Origin: Incurvaria masculella | Taxonomy: Eukaryota; Arthropoda; Insecta; Lepidoptera; Incurvariidae | Reading direction: 5' to 3' | Length of the DNA: 64,000 nucleotides | Assembly: GCA_946894095.1 (NCBI GenBank) | Contig: OX335653.1 | Location: 5,523,001 to 5,587,000, forward strand | In this document: positions 1 to 10,604 of the stretch, piece after piece | Layout: the number at the start of each line of letters is the position of its first letter | Position numbering within the stretch: the stretch's first letter is position 1 | Made by a program: the position numbers and the translations under genes | The notes under the pieces: generated by a model | What the model was told of the DNA's origin: nothing | The model's input: the letters and a program-made list of their open reading frames with translations, nothing else | The model's database searches: none

Positions 1-143
1 AGATGTGCGCGACAAATGGACGAATAACTCAATATAACGCCAACCGATTTCGGTGCTTCTTTTTTTATTGGAAAGGACGTGTACAAATTAGTAAGTGTAC
101 TTCAGATTCACTAAAAATAAACAAATAAAAAAAATACCAAAAA

Positions 144-384
144 AATAACCGACTTCAAAGAAAAAGCACTAAAAAGTAAAAAATAATTTTCATATTTGTA
201 GTTACGATTTCTGTTATTTGTTTGAGTCGGTGTCAGCCAAGGTTAGGTTAGGTTAGGTTAGGTTCTCATGATTGGCGCAGCGCGTGCCCGGCTGACGCCG
301 ACTCAAAAAATAACAGAAATCGTAACTACAAAAATGAAAATTATTTTTTACTTTTTAGTGCTTTTTCTTTGAAGTCTGTTATTT
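144..384. repeat. Foldback element (about 95-bp arms) enclosing a TTAGG core
   Basis: The arm at about 144-236 (starting AATAACCGACTTCAAAG) is repeated in inverted orientation at about 290-384 (ending CTTTGAAGTCTGTTATT). The arms differ by few bases, so the single strand could form a long hairpin. The short centre holds the TTAGG repeats listed separately. There is no coding capacity. It is best read as a MITE or foldback element; the superfamily is not decided because no clear target duplication was found. Confidence 0.75.
241..264 (+). repeat. Interstitial TTAGG repeat (nearly five units)
   Basis: GGTTA is repeated four times and followed by GGTT. TTAGG is the canonical telomere repeat of most insects, including Lepidoptera. 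Ordinary unique sequence and a foldback arm surround it, so this is an interstitial tract and not a chromosome end. Confidence 0.85.
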
Positions 385-565
385 TTTTTGTTAAATTTTT
401 TTTTAAGATGTATTCTGCTATTTGGGACGGAAACAAATCCAACAAATCAAAAACCATGGCAATCGGTCCAGCCGTTTTCGAGTTATAAGTGTTGTAACAA
501 ACACGACTTTCTTTTATATATATAAATATAAATATAAGATTTAGAGACACCCAGGATGAAAGCAT

Positions 566-1383
566 AAGGAAATGTACTCGCCAGCAGACTTACATGAGCT
601 AGCGGTGCGGCGACGGACAAATTTTGGAAACAGTGGGTTCTACAAAAGGATGTTCAGATTCGGAAAACGATACGGCACTGCTCTAGATATTAGGTGACGT
701 GGGGAGGAATAAGGGAATAATACTCTATAATTTACGGATTACATTTGATAATCATTAGGGGATGAAAGGATCCAGTTCAATGTAACCGTACCCAAATATG
801 AGAAACTGCTAGGACATGCTGAATGTACAATACGGAGGCACATGTGAGTAAGGAGGCGATAGATGGTTGCATGGGGAGTAGAATCGGAATAAAGATGGTG
901 GTCCTTGAGGTACATGCACGATTGTAGGTAAACATGAAGGGTTTGTGCCCTCATGACTATGCGAATGGATTTTTAATGAAGACGTCAGCAAACAATATAT
1001 AGCTCACAAGCTAAACCCTAAATATGCGACTATACATTTTGGTATTTATATATTGGTTTGGCATATATATGGACACTTATCTTAATCATCTATCTAGTTA
1101 CATAGCGTTTAGTAACCTTTGGTTAGTATATAATTAGTAGTTGCTTTATTGTTACATGATATTTAGGATACAAGAAAAGAAAAGAAAGAAAGAAAATAAA
1201 AAATACAGTTTATTTTGCACATTTTTACAGTGTTATATAGTCGTTATCGTAAAGAAATTAGTATACAAATAGTAATACAAATATTTCGTTATTACATAAT
1301 ATAATAATGTTTGTTAAGATGTTACTGAGCATTTTTTTAAATATACGTACTAAAATATTTTGAATTACATAACAATAATACAC
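566..1383. other. AT-rich stretch with no recognisable feature
   Basis: No credible gene, RNA or repeat was recognised here. The open frames are short and overlap on both strands without domain signatures. Confidence 0.5.
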
Positions 1384-2300
1384 TATGATCAATAAATTCC
1401 GGGAATTTGTAGTTTGAATTTAAAACGCTTTACCGATTCGAATATATTTTTTTCTCAGGTTGGTACACCTTTCCCTGACACTCCTGCCAAATGTCAAATA
1501 TTAAATGTCATTAGTAATTGTTTGGGGTCTGTTTATATCAATCAAGTTTTTGAAGTTCGTCGCATTTCAAAATGGAAAAAAATATTGAACAAACAATTTG
1601 TTTGAAGTTTTGTGTTTCCAACGAAATCTCTTGTGCTGATGCATTCAAAATGCTACAAAAAGCCTACGGGGACTCTGCTCTCCCAAAAACAAGAGTATAC
1701 GAGTGGTATTCGTCGTTCAAAAATGGTCTCAAAGAAGTTGACGATGCACCTCGTCGTGGACGCCCTTCAACATCAACTACCGATGATAACGTCGAAAAAG
1801 TTCAAGAAATCGTACTCGAAAATCGTCAAACAGTCAATAAGGAGTACTAACTGGCCGTAATTAAGCGTTTGAGAGATGCTGTGCGTAGAAAACGACCGGA
1901 ATTGTGGCAAAACAACTCATGGATCTTGCACCATGACAATGCTCCGTCTCACAAAGCGCGCATCGTGACCGATTATTTGACCAAACATACTGTAAATACA
2001 ATCCAACAGGCACCGTATTCTCCGGATATGGCACCATGTGACTTTTTCCTGTTCTCAAAACTTAAATTACCCCTTCGTGGAAAGAGATTTTCGAGCATCG
2101 ATGAAATAAAAGAAAATGCGACGAAGGCATTGAAAGCCATTCCTTCACCGTACTATCAAAAGTGTATGGAAGAATGGGTTAAGCGTTGGCGTATGTGCAT
2201 CGCTTCAGACGGTTGTTATTTTGAAGGTGATAAAATAAATGTATCCGAAAATTAACACAATTTTTTTTTATTTATTAATTTCCGGAACTTTTTGATCATA
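1384..2300 (+). mobile_element. mariner-type DNA transposon, internally deleted
   Basis: Inverted termini begin TGATCAATAAATTCCGGG at 1386 and, on the opposite strand at 2298, TGATCAAAAAGTTCCGG. Both sit next to a TA dinucleotide (1384-1385 and 2299-2300), the target duplication expected of Tc1/mariner elements. The body carries a transposase reading frame with a large internal deletion and a nonsense codon, so the copy is non-autonomous. The element is about 0.91 kb where full mariners are about 1.3 kb. Confidence 0.9.
1572..2255 (+). pseudogene. mariner transposase, deleted and with a nonsense codon
   Basis: The N-terminal part (1572-1850) has the mariner helix-turn-helix layout: a motif near YEWYSSFKNG, then the GRPST linker. 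The C-terminal part (1869-2255) has HHDNAPSH and YSPDMAPCDFF, which carry the second and third acidic residues of the DD34D catalytic triad. Both parts lie in the same frame, 297 bases apart. They are separated by a TAA at 1848-1850, where the family has a second Tyr in its KEYYL motif. The text passes directly from the ENR region to TVNKEY, so roughly 125 residues of the usual 345 or so, including the first catalytic Asp, are missing. Both lesions make the protein inactive. A full-length copy elsewhere would be needed to mobilise it. Confidence 0.9.
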
Positions 2301-2313
2301 GTATGTATACTAT

Positions 2314-2575
2314 AGGTTGGACTCAATACAGCGCCGAGCCGTCCATATTGTTAGAGGCCCGAAAATCACCGAAAATCTGGAGTCTATGAGCCACATACGA
2401 TTTGTAGGGCCATTTAGTTTGTTCTACATGAACAATTCTCTTTGGAACCTTCCTGATTTCTCCTTATCCGACCTGTATCTGGAGCAAACTAATTGACTGT
2501 TTCGAGCAACTTTGGTCGCTCGGCCCAGGCACCCTTACTAGATTATTTCATTCGAAATAAATAAACTGCTATTAA
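2314..2575 (+). pseudogene. Non-LTR retrotransposon RT C-terminal fragment
   Basis: The frame from 2314 reads RLDSIQRRAVHIV followed by a segment rich in P, E and SHIR. This resembles the conserved tail after the reverse transcriptase of jockey-like insect elements (LDSIQRRA...). It stays open for only about 85 codons and lacks any catalytic motif, so it is a small relic trapped between the mariner and the next MITE. Confidence 0.6.
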
Positions 2576-2577
2576 GC

Positions 2578-3128
2578 TTAAGGTGGGCCTTCCCGCTCAA
2601 CTCCTCGTACAAAATTGGTACGAAGGTCATGCGCATATTTCTTGTCAAAGATTCAAAATTATACTCAAAACAGCTCTATTTGATCGAACTAGAAGTCTGA
2701 TGACCATTCTCATTGTAAAACAGTGTTTGTTTTCAAAGTTCAAGGTCCGAAAGTTCGAATTTTTTGCGCGTTTTATACAATAACTTTGTTGGTAGATTAC
2801 ACAATGATAAAATAAATACATTTTAAAAAGATTAGTTATCAGACCTAGCTTGTATCATAAAAAATATATATTCAATTTGGTTTTTCTTTGATTTTTGACT
2901 GCAGCGGTTGTGATTTACTTTTAGCTATACGTCGTTTTGTAATTAACATTTTCGTAAATTTTACCAAATCAAACACTATGCGCATTGTTTCTTTTGTGGA
3001 AATGTTGCATCCTCCTCATCACTGAGCCTGTTTTTTTTCTTTGAAACGGACAAGGTCCCAGAGCGCAATAGCACGGTTTTGTACCGTGCCAGCGAATGAG
3101 TTAGTCCCGCCGGGAAGGGCCACCTTAA
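2578..3128 (+). mobile_element. TTAA-type MITE, family 1, copy A
   Basis: A 551-bp non-coding element is bounded by TTAA at 2578-2581 and 3125-3128, with termini TTAAGGTGGGCCTTCCCG and, on the other strand, TTAAGGTGGCCCTTCCCG. Four more copies occur in the window (8596, 30228, 48451 and 62892). The copy at 62892 shows that one TTAA is duplicated on insertion, as piggyBac-type transposases do. No transposase is encoded. The right end carries a short hairpin, GCACGGTTTTGTACCGTGC. Confidence 0.88.
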
Positions 3129-3434
3129 TTTCTTTATCAAAGCGATATTTTAGATGCGAGATTTCAGCGAGTGGAAATGCCGATAAAAGCCAGTCTTGCA
3201 TAATTTCACAATGGTTAACCCCCTGCCAGTCTCCTTTAGACAATAATCAATCTCTTTCCCGCTTCTAGCGGAGAGGCTTCAAACAAAACCATCCTGCTTG
3301 CTTTGTTAAGCTCCGTAGAGATTTCCGATAATTGCATTGCTTTGCTCTAATAGTATTATTAATGGCAGATCTACGTGGTACCAAGAATCTTGTTCATACA
3401 CTGCTACTCGTATTAATAGCGTGCCATGTATGTA

Positions 3435-3572
3435 GGCCCGTAAGAATCAGACAATTTCACCTCTCATACAAACGTAGTTTACTAATAACTTGAGAATCAC
3501 TTTTCCCATAGGAACTGTGGTTTTCAAATTATTAGTAAACTACGCGTGTAGTTTTAGCATAGCTTACGGGCC
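3435..3572. repeat. Small MITE with GGCCCGTAAG ends
   Basis: The left end GGCCCGTAAG at 3435 and the right end CTTACGGGCC at 3572 are inverted. Nested inside is a second matching inverted block (CGTAGTTTACTAATAA and its complement). The total is 138 bp, with no coding potential and no evident target duplication. Confidence 0.65.
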
Positions 3573-3883
3573 ATTGTTAACGTGGACAACAATATTAATA
3601 ATGTACCCGGCTTTGAGCGGTTAAATGTGATTTTAGATACCCACCGCGGACGATTATTGCAATCTCAATGCGGCGCGTTTACAGTCGCGTGTTTTAAGCA
3701 GCAGCGGTCCATTAAAGACATTCTCACAATCGTAACTTTTAACTTATTCGTTCAAATTACTGAAGGCTTTGGTAGTTCACCTAGAGATAAAAGTATTTAT
3801 TTTGATATGAATTAATTTTAATACTCAAACATGTCCATTCGAAATACAGAATCCGGTTCAGTATTTTGGTGACATTGACAAGA

Positions 3884-3955
3884 AGCGTCGGGCGGCCGCT
3901 GACGCGCTGGACTGACGAGCTATCGCTGGTGGACACTCGCGAAGGACAGGAATAA
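3884..3955 (+). pseudogene. Retrotransposon C-terminal relic (GRPLTRW motif)
   Basis: The frame 3884-3955 contains GRPLTRWTDEL and ends in TAA. The G-R-P-x-x-R-W pattern is the common tail signature of RTE/CR1-type insect ORF2 proteins. Nothing recognisable of the RT remains upstream. Confidence 0.5.
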
Positions 3956-4143
3956 ATGGTCAAAATTAATAAAGTCAATGGTGAAATAATAATAAAAAGA
4001 GATGTTGAGTTAAGTGAGTGAAGAAATTAAAAAGTGGAAAAGCATACAAGATCAAGAATTGAACATTAAGTTTGGCTATTACAGCAGAGCTACATATTCA
4101 TTTTGTATATAATAATTTGGATTAGGTTTACACACATTACACA

Positions 4144-4175
4144 CACACACACTTTAACATGTTAAAGTGTGTGTG
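4144..4175. repeat. Perfect 32-bp palindrome in a CA repeat
   Basis: The arm CACACACACTTTAACA (4144-4159) is followed immediately by its exact reverse complement (4160-4175). It sits in a short CA/GT microsatellite. Confidence 0.85.
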
Positions 4176-4273
4176 AATGCGAAATTTTAACATGTTAAAA
4201 TGCAACCCTCGAGGTACATACAAAAAAAGTGCAAAAAAAACACACAAGCACAAGTACCAACTTATAGTTGTTG

Positions 4274-4654
4274 TCAGCCTCAGTGGCCCAGTGGCGCGAC
4301 ACTTCGGCGATCGCTCTCCGAAGTTAAGCAACGCTGGGTCCGGTCTGGTCTTGGATGGGTGACCATTCGACCGTTGAGAGAGGCTGGCCGTGGTTCGGAT
4401 TCCACGTTAAGCTGTAGGTCCCCTTCCTTACTTACTAGGTGGTAGGGTTTATCCCGCCCGGGTTGGTACCATCGCATTGGATGAACGATGGTCGAAGCGG
4501 CAATGAAAATCGTCCGTGTTTTCCATCCAGTTCAATGTAGCCGTGCAATATAAGGAAGGTCCTGGCATGGCACCTAGTTCCCATGTGGTGTGTTGGGCTA
4601 ATACCTTGACAGAACTTGTGGTATTAGCCATGTCCAGTCACATAAAAAAAAAAA
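4274..4654 (+). mobile_element. SINE with a 5S rRNA-derived head
   Basis: The 5' part contains AAGTTAAGCAACGCTGGG and CTTGGATGGGTGACC, in the order and spacing of the internal promoter of 5S rRNA genes (A box to C box), as in SINE3-type elements. A conserved body follows (TAGGTGGTAGGGTTTA, ATCGCATTGGATGA, AAGGTCCTGGCATGGCACC), then an A-rich tail ending at 4654. Expected transcription is by RNA polymerase III from the internal promoter, with mobility dependent on a partner LINE. The same body occurs behind a tRNA-like head at 18741-19160. Confidence 0.82.
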
Positions 4655-5000
4655 CTTAATATAACAGGTAATATACTTAATAGTTTAAGTATATTACGTT
4701 TTAAAGAATGTATTTTTATTAAAAATAGATTTGAGCTTAAATAGGTCTAACTTACAAGGAAAATACGTTAAAATGTTGAGTATACTCGTAACTTATATTG
4801 TTTTTTACAATGTAAAAGGTACCTAATCAGAAGAAACATATTAAAAAAATTGCAAAAAAAAAACAAAAAAAACCACAAGCACTAGTACCGATTTATATTT
4901 ATAATAAGGATTAGATGTAGATGTATCTCTATTTATTTATTTCAGTCTCTCGATTTGTTTTAGCAATTGTAAACATGCAAACATTCCCAGAAGGTCTATA

Positions 5001-6097
5001 GTCGAGCCGTTTTAAGAAGCGTTTTTTGACAGCTGAGGAATAGGGAAGGGTAAAAACCAGAGTTTTGCTTTAATACCGATAACATTTTAATAAGTACAGG
5101 CAAAACCTAATAATAGGCAATATTATGAGTGTTATTCTCTAAATAAAAAAAACACATTCTTACAGATTGATAGTTGACTATCTGATTCCGGAAGGTGCAC
5201 GGAACAAGCATTTTTGCACATGTACAGCTTTTAATGGAATATTGGTCCAAACATTGATCAAACTATTTGATAACATTTTGCTGTACATTTTAAAAAGCAT
5301 CTTCCTCCAAATAAATTTTAATGAGTAGAAATTGACGCTGAGGAATCGCATTTGGCGTTTGCCTCTTGGCCGTGATATCTTTACGCTGACTGCTACTGCA
5401 GGCAGGTCGTCGGTGGGGGTGGTGAGGACGACTTTATGAAGTCGAAAAAAAGTAGTCCGAACCGAAAAAGGGAAGACCTAACCACCCAAAATGGAAATAT
5501 TTAACGTGCGGCATCGCAAATATCGTGGATTCACATTTGCCAGACCTATAGTATATCCAGTGAGAATATTACTATCAGCTAACATTACAATTAACACATC
5601 TAACCTGTTACAGTAAATTAAAATGGACAAAATTTAGATCTAGGCAAAGAACGTTAGCTTTTGTCAGTTTACTTCGACTGATTAAACTTTCTTCTTCGGT
5701 GGTTTTAATTTGACTGACTATAAAAAGCTAGATGACACTGCAATGAACTTTATATTTTAAAAACATATATGTAATAGTTTTGAATAAAAAAAGTGAAAAC
5801 ATAAATTGTCGATATTATTTCTCAGGTTCCCGTCCCTATTTAAATTTACTTCCAGTGTTGACACTGTACCATTATTTTGTTCATAATTATATAAATTCGT
5901 GCATTGCTTGGTAATTAATTAACACAATATCCAAGAAACAATAATCTAAAAGTCATAATAAAACAAAACACTTCAGCAAGTAGTAATTATCTGGTTTCAA
6001 ACATATATAACGTGAAGAAAATTGATCTGTTCTATAATCATTGTTAACTGCCCTTCCACACTGCTGTGTCAAAAAACGCTTCTTAGAACGGCTCGAA
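5001..6097. mobile_element. 1.1-kb non-autonomous DNA element with long TIRs
   Basis: A terminal block near 5001 (TCGAGCCGTTTTAAGAAGCG, then TTTTTTGACA) is repeated inverted near 6065-6097 with one or two changes. Both outer sides show TATAG, a possible short target duplication. The interior is AT-rich with no transposase frame. A relic of the same terminus (TTTAAGAAACGCTTTTTGAC) lies at about 26818-26842. The superfamily is undecided; a TA or TATA duplication would suit Tc1/mariner-like elements. Confidence 0.68.
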
Positions 6098-6211
6098 TAT
6101 AGTCAGCCAGGACTACAAGACAAAAGACTACACCTCATGCCCGCAAGCATGAGAGGCCATATAGCCCAACAGAGGGTGGCACAAAAAAAAATTAAAAATA
6201 TATGGTTAAGT

Positions 6212-6265
6212 CATAGCCTGCTGTATTGTTTTGTGTTTGTGCAGTACACAATACAGCAGGCTATG
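6212..6265. repeat. Perfect 18-bp-stem hairpin
   Basis: CATAGCCTGCTGTATTGT (6212-6229) pairs perfectly with ACAATACAGCAGGCTATG (6248-6265) across an 18-base loop. It could be a MITE relic or a small hairpin RNA source; the sequence alone cannot decide. Confidence 0.7.
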
Positions 6266-6360
6266 GTTAAGTATATTATTGTGCGAAGATAATAATAATA
6301 ATTTTTGTTATAATGGCTTACACATAAAAGGTAGATATGTAATGCCGCGGACAATTTTTC

Positions 6361-7330
6361 AGAACTCAAAATTCAAATTCAAAATTCAAAAATCTTTATT
6401 GCAAGACATTTCTTATGCATTAACTTATAACTTAATAGTAATAATCTCGTGATAGTTTCTAATATTCGTGTATTCTAACCGTTGATGCATTGCACGCTCT
6501 TAGATCAGTGATATCTAAAAGGTAAGGATATGCCCTTTCAAACAATTCTGTCGCCTGTTGCGTTATTCCATCATTCCTTTTTTCTTTACGTTTTTTATGT
6601 AATTCTGGCACGGTTTTACCCACGGAATATTGAGGAGGCAGGAAGTGAAACGTTAGCAAATTTGTTCCAGGACCGCTGTTACCGTTTTACTTAAGACCTT
6701 TTTGCTCCGCGAATGTATAACAGTCGCAATTGGCTATCCCTTCTTAATCGATAACCAAACAACAAATCCACATTTGTTTAGTAAATATGAACCTTAATGT
6801 AATGATTCTATGTTGGAATTCCAATACTGTTTGCAATCAAATGTTACGTCACTTTCGAACACGGCCGAGCGCCTCACACGCACGCGGTCACAAACAACGT
6901 AGCGAGACATCGGCGAGCAAAGCGACACGCCGCGACGCCATCTTATTTCGTAATGCATTTGTCGTAAGTTTTATCGCTATTCATGTTAATGAAACTTACC
7001 GGTGATACGAAACTCCTCCGTTATGAAGGTTGTGCACCGGCGGTCGTGTTTGCACGTTATTATGGCACAGTACGGCATTACTCCTTTTCAATTTTAGATT
7101 GTATCACGGATAAGTTAACGCACAGGACAGGCGCAGAGGAGTGAATCATGCGCGTATGAAGTGAGCGGGTCCCCGCTAAAGACCGGCGCGCGAGTTCCGC
7201 CCACTTCACAATTCTTACCTCCTAATTGTTCTGTGGTTTTACCACACGGTTGGGAATTTTTGACGACATCGAGCGGCTGTCTAGCGACAAATTGGTGTCC
7301 CCGTGACGTATAGAACACTACTTTTGTTTC
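6361..7330 (-). pseudogene. Retrotransposon 3' end split by a hAT-like MITE
   Basis: On the minus strand a reading frame runs through 7330-7244, stops at the inserted MITE (6621-7235) and resumes at 6612 in the same frame (SQPCGKT joined to VPELHKKRKEKR). It ends ACNASTVRIHEY before a stop near 6459. A 3' tail with AATAAAG and imperfect GAATTTT repeats reaches 6361. That tail is typical of non-LTR elements. I do not recognise the protein family with confidence. Confidence 0.6.
6621..7235. mobile_element. hAT-like MITE, copy 1
   Basis: The element is flanked by GTTTTACC at 6613-6620 and 7236-7243, an 8-bp target duplication. Its ends, CACGGAATATTGAGGAGG and (minus) CACAGAACAATTAGGAGG, form imperfect 18-bp inverted repeats. 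A closely similar copy lies at 47111-47728 with its own near-match 8-bp flanks. Eight-base duplications and CA-starting ends point to the hAT superfamily. The interior is CpG-rich compared with the flanks and has no transposase frame. Confidence 0.82.
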
Positions 7331-7879
7331 TCCATTTTTGTTGCATGAAAGGGCCTGTCCTTACGTATTTGTCAATGCTTGAGATAGCTCTAAGGAGGTA
7401 GGATTTTATTCTACTCGATTGACACTTTTCGTTAGATATTTGGTCCATTTACCAAATGATAAATTAGAGCCTGTAAGTCATTCTGTCGTAACAGCCATAT
7501 TACTGTAAAGTTTCATCAAAATCCATTCAGTAGTTTTTGCGTAAAAGAGTAACACAAGAACATCCATCCTCACAAACTTTCGAGTTTCTATTATTAGTAG
7601 GATTACCAATCTTCAAAGGTCAAGAAGTCAAGAGGGGCCGGGTGAAGCGCCACACGTTCTTGACCTGAAAAGCTCTCGCCTGCCGCGAAATCACAAAGGG
7701 GCGGAAACTAAAAGCGCTCTTGAGCTGCAGCCAGCCAACTGAGCCCCTAGTCCCACTTGGCAAGTAAATTGTCGTTTACGCCAAACCAATCGAGTGGCGT
7801 TTGTAAATGTATGGAGAATTGAAGAGCGCGCGCATTGGGCGTTAAGCGAACTAACATTTTGCCAGTCAGTCAAGTCAGT

Positions 7880-7960
7880 CAGTCGGCGTGTTTGCGTCCA
7901 CTGCTGGACATAGGCCTCTTCGAATTTTCTTCAGTCCTCTCAGCGGTACAGAACCACTGC
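7880..7960 (-). pseudogene. RTE-like retrotransposon 3' end relic
   Basis: The segment containing GTGTTTGCGTCCACTGCTGG and TCAGCGGTACAGAACCACTG is the complement of the 3' coding end seen better at 60990-61148 (GEAYVQQWTQTR then stop). It is truncated and frame-shifted. Confidence 0.65.
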
Positions 7961-8254
7961 AACATCTGCGAGTAGTTTAATTCGGCAGCTTACTCATGGT
8001 CGCCATAAATACGTTGCCGTTTACGCCGACTCCGCGGTTTCATACAAATTTGGTAGTCCGAGTTTGATTTCGACAAGTTGAAGAAGTAAATCACAGAATA
8101 AGTAGGAAAATAAGTATCGGGTTTGACGTTTTTACGTAACTTCGTAGTTGCGTAAACGCCATTTTACGTGAAAATTCCGACTAGGTGCTCTGGCAACCTG
8201 CGGGCCGGTGCTGCGGCGGCGGCGGCGGTCATCTCTCCGCCCGCCCTCGAAATA

Positions 8255-8405
8255 GACGCTTCGCGTATTGTATGTTTTATTTCATCTGCCGGCCATAAAT
8301 ACATATATGTAAGATATTCGTCACGCCTAGCATATATTATTTCACCTGTAGGCCAAAAATATATTTAACAGTTGCGTCGCACCTTGCATGTGTTATTTCC
8401 TCTGA
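8255..8405. repeat. Imperfect 60-bp tandem repeat
   Basis: A unit running from TTATTTCATCTGCCGGCC through TCGTCACGCC is repeated about 2.3 times (TTATTTCACCTGTAGGCC ... GTCGCACC ... TTATTTCCTCTG). A CGG-rich tract precedes it at 8205-8245. Confidence 0.65.
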
Positions 8406-8595
8406 AAGCAATTAACATAATTCTTGACTGTAAGCAGCAAAAAAAAATACAATCAAGCAAACAGAGAATTTTTTTTTCCAAAATACGATTTGAAACATTT
8501 AAGTCTAGAATTAGAACGTGAAACTGAAATTACGCCAATAAATAACGTTTGATATGAACCGTTTAGGATCTGGATTATTACAATAAGCCAGGGCT

Positions 8596-9947
8596 TTAAG
8601 GGGGCCCAACCCGGCGGGACTTACTCATTCGCGGGCACGGTACAAAACCGTGTTGTTGCGCTCTGGGACCTTCTGTGTTTTAAAAAAAAAGACAGGCTCC
8701 GTGATGATGAAGATGCAACATGTCTACAAAAAAGACAATGTGCGTAGTGTATGATTTGATAAGATATACAAAAATTTTAATTACAAAACTACTTACAGCT
8801 AAAAGTCAACCACGACCGCTGTGGTCTAAAATCTAACAAAAACCAAATCACTACATAGTATAAAACAAAGTCGCTTTCTCTGTCCCTATATCCCCATGTT
8901 CGCTTAAATCTTTAAAACTACGCAACGGATTTTGATGCGGTTTTTTTTAATAGATAGAGTGATTCAAGAGGAAGGTTTATATGTATAATAACATCCATTA
9001 AATATTGGAGAAATACTGTTATTTTTGAGGTTGCCAATGTGATGTCGTAAAAATATATATTTTTTCCGCTTACATTGCAAACGCAGGCTGAACCCTACGA
9101 GATTTATCAAAATAATGTGCTAAGTATTGTATACATTGAAAAGGTCTACAGAAAACTCCTCGATGGTATATATCTATCTCTTATGGATATCCCACAATAG
9201 CATTTTTTTCTCATTTACTTTTTACGACAAATAATGGCTAATTTTTGAAGCGATTTTAACCAATACAGCATTAATCCTTATTCAATTGAATACCTTAAAT
9301 ACATTGTTGATTTAATATAGATCTATACGGCCCTTTACAGCACATGATTTAAATGAATATTTTCGAAGATATTATAGATTTAAAAATTGCGGGATAGTGT
9401 TTGCGGCGGTACCGGCCGGCCGGGGCGGCGGGAGCGTGCCTCGGAGGCCGCGGTTCTCCCTATAGCACTTTGAATTTATTATTTCTCTAATATCTAATAA
9501 TCATGTAATAATAATATCTAAGTTTTTTTTATTTCAAATATCTCAATGTAGGAACTCTACGTAAAAATGGTTTATTTGTGTATCATTGTGTCAAAAAAAT
9601 ATTTTTTTTAAATGACATTATGCCCGTGCAAAGCCGGGACGGGCTGCTAGTAGATTATAAATCTTGATTAAATAAGCTATGTCTGATGACAAATATTTTT
9701 AAGATGTTCTTACTTTATCATTGTGTAATCCACCTCCAAAGTTATTGTATAAAACCCGCGAAAAAATTAAACTTTCGGACCTTATAACTTGCATTGTAAC
9801 ACAATTTTACAATGCCAGCGGTCATCAGACATCTAGTTCGATCAAATAAAGCTATTTTGAGCAAAATTTGGGAACTCTGACAAGAAATATGGTCGTGATC
9901 TTCTTTCCCCGTTTGTATGGGGAGTTGAGCGGGATGGGCCACCTCTA
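8596..9947 (-). mobile_element. TTAA-type MITE, family 1, copy B, split by a Helitron
   Basis: Relative to copy A this copy is inverted. It starts with TTAAGGGGGCCCAACCCGGC at 8596 and ends near 9947 with GGGATGGGCCACCT; the distal TTAA has mutated. The two halves, 8596-8847 and 9651-9947, are colinear with copies A and E once the Helitron 8848-9650 is removed. Confidence 0.85.
8848..9650 (+). mobile_element. Non-autonomous Helitron
   Basis: The 803-bp insert begins TCACTACATAG and ends CTGCTAG. A 6-bp-stem hairpin (GCCCGT at 9622-9627, ACGGGC at 9639-9644) lies just before the terminal CTAG. It sits between A and T of the host MITE without target duplication. These are the hallmarks of Helitrons: 5' TC, 3' hairpin plus CTRR, and insertion into AT. 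The unoccupied sequence can be read in the sister MITE copy near 63198. No Rep/helicase frame is present. Confidence 0.9.
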
Positions 9948-10604
9948 CCCATGGAACTACCAATAAGAGATGACGCTTTATTTCAAAAGTTCTGCCACGC
10001 GACGCTAACCCTCCGACGCGAAATGACGCGTCAGGATGTAGCGGCGGTAGAGTAAGGGCTGGAGGGGTATAGAGTGGGGGAGGGTGTCATTATCACCTCG
10101 TGCACTGGCGTGACGTGTTCGTGTCTATTCACCGGCGCGGAGTTACATGCAGGAAGCCAACTAACAACCGTTGCCGCGTTGGAGCGGCGCGCTCGACTCG
10201 GTGCTGGCGGAATTGAGCGGCGAATTGCTTGCATGCCAGAGGTTATTATTTATTTATTTGGTATGCCGACAACATTATACACAAAACAGTTACATAGTTT
10301 CACTACTAAAAATAACTAATTTAGAGTGTACATGTTAATTATAGGCCTACACAGCTTCCTTACAAGTAAATACCAATCAATTTAATTTAATTTGCTTAAA
10401 GATGAACTTGTGCACAAAAACTATAAAATGTGCAAACCAATTAATAATAAAAGAGAAAACAATAACCAAAATAATAAGATTACCAAACAGTGAAACAGGT
10501 ACTACTGTTCCTTAATTTTTGTACTTACTGTAACTGTATTTATGGTTTAAAAAGAAGAAAGAAAAAAAAAAACAAATAAAAAGAATATCCACTTATGCTT
10601 ATAT

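Noticed and set aside
241..264. Chromosome end suggested by TTAGG repeats
   Set aside because: Only about five units, flanked on both sides by foldback arms and ordinary sequence; an interstitial tract.
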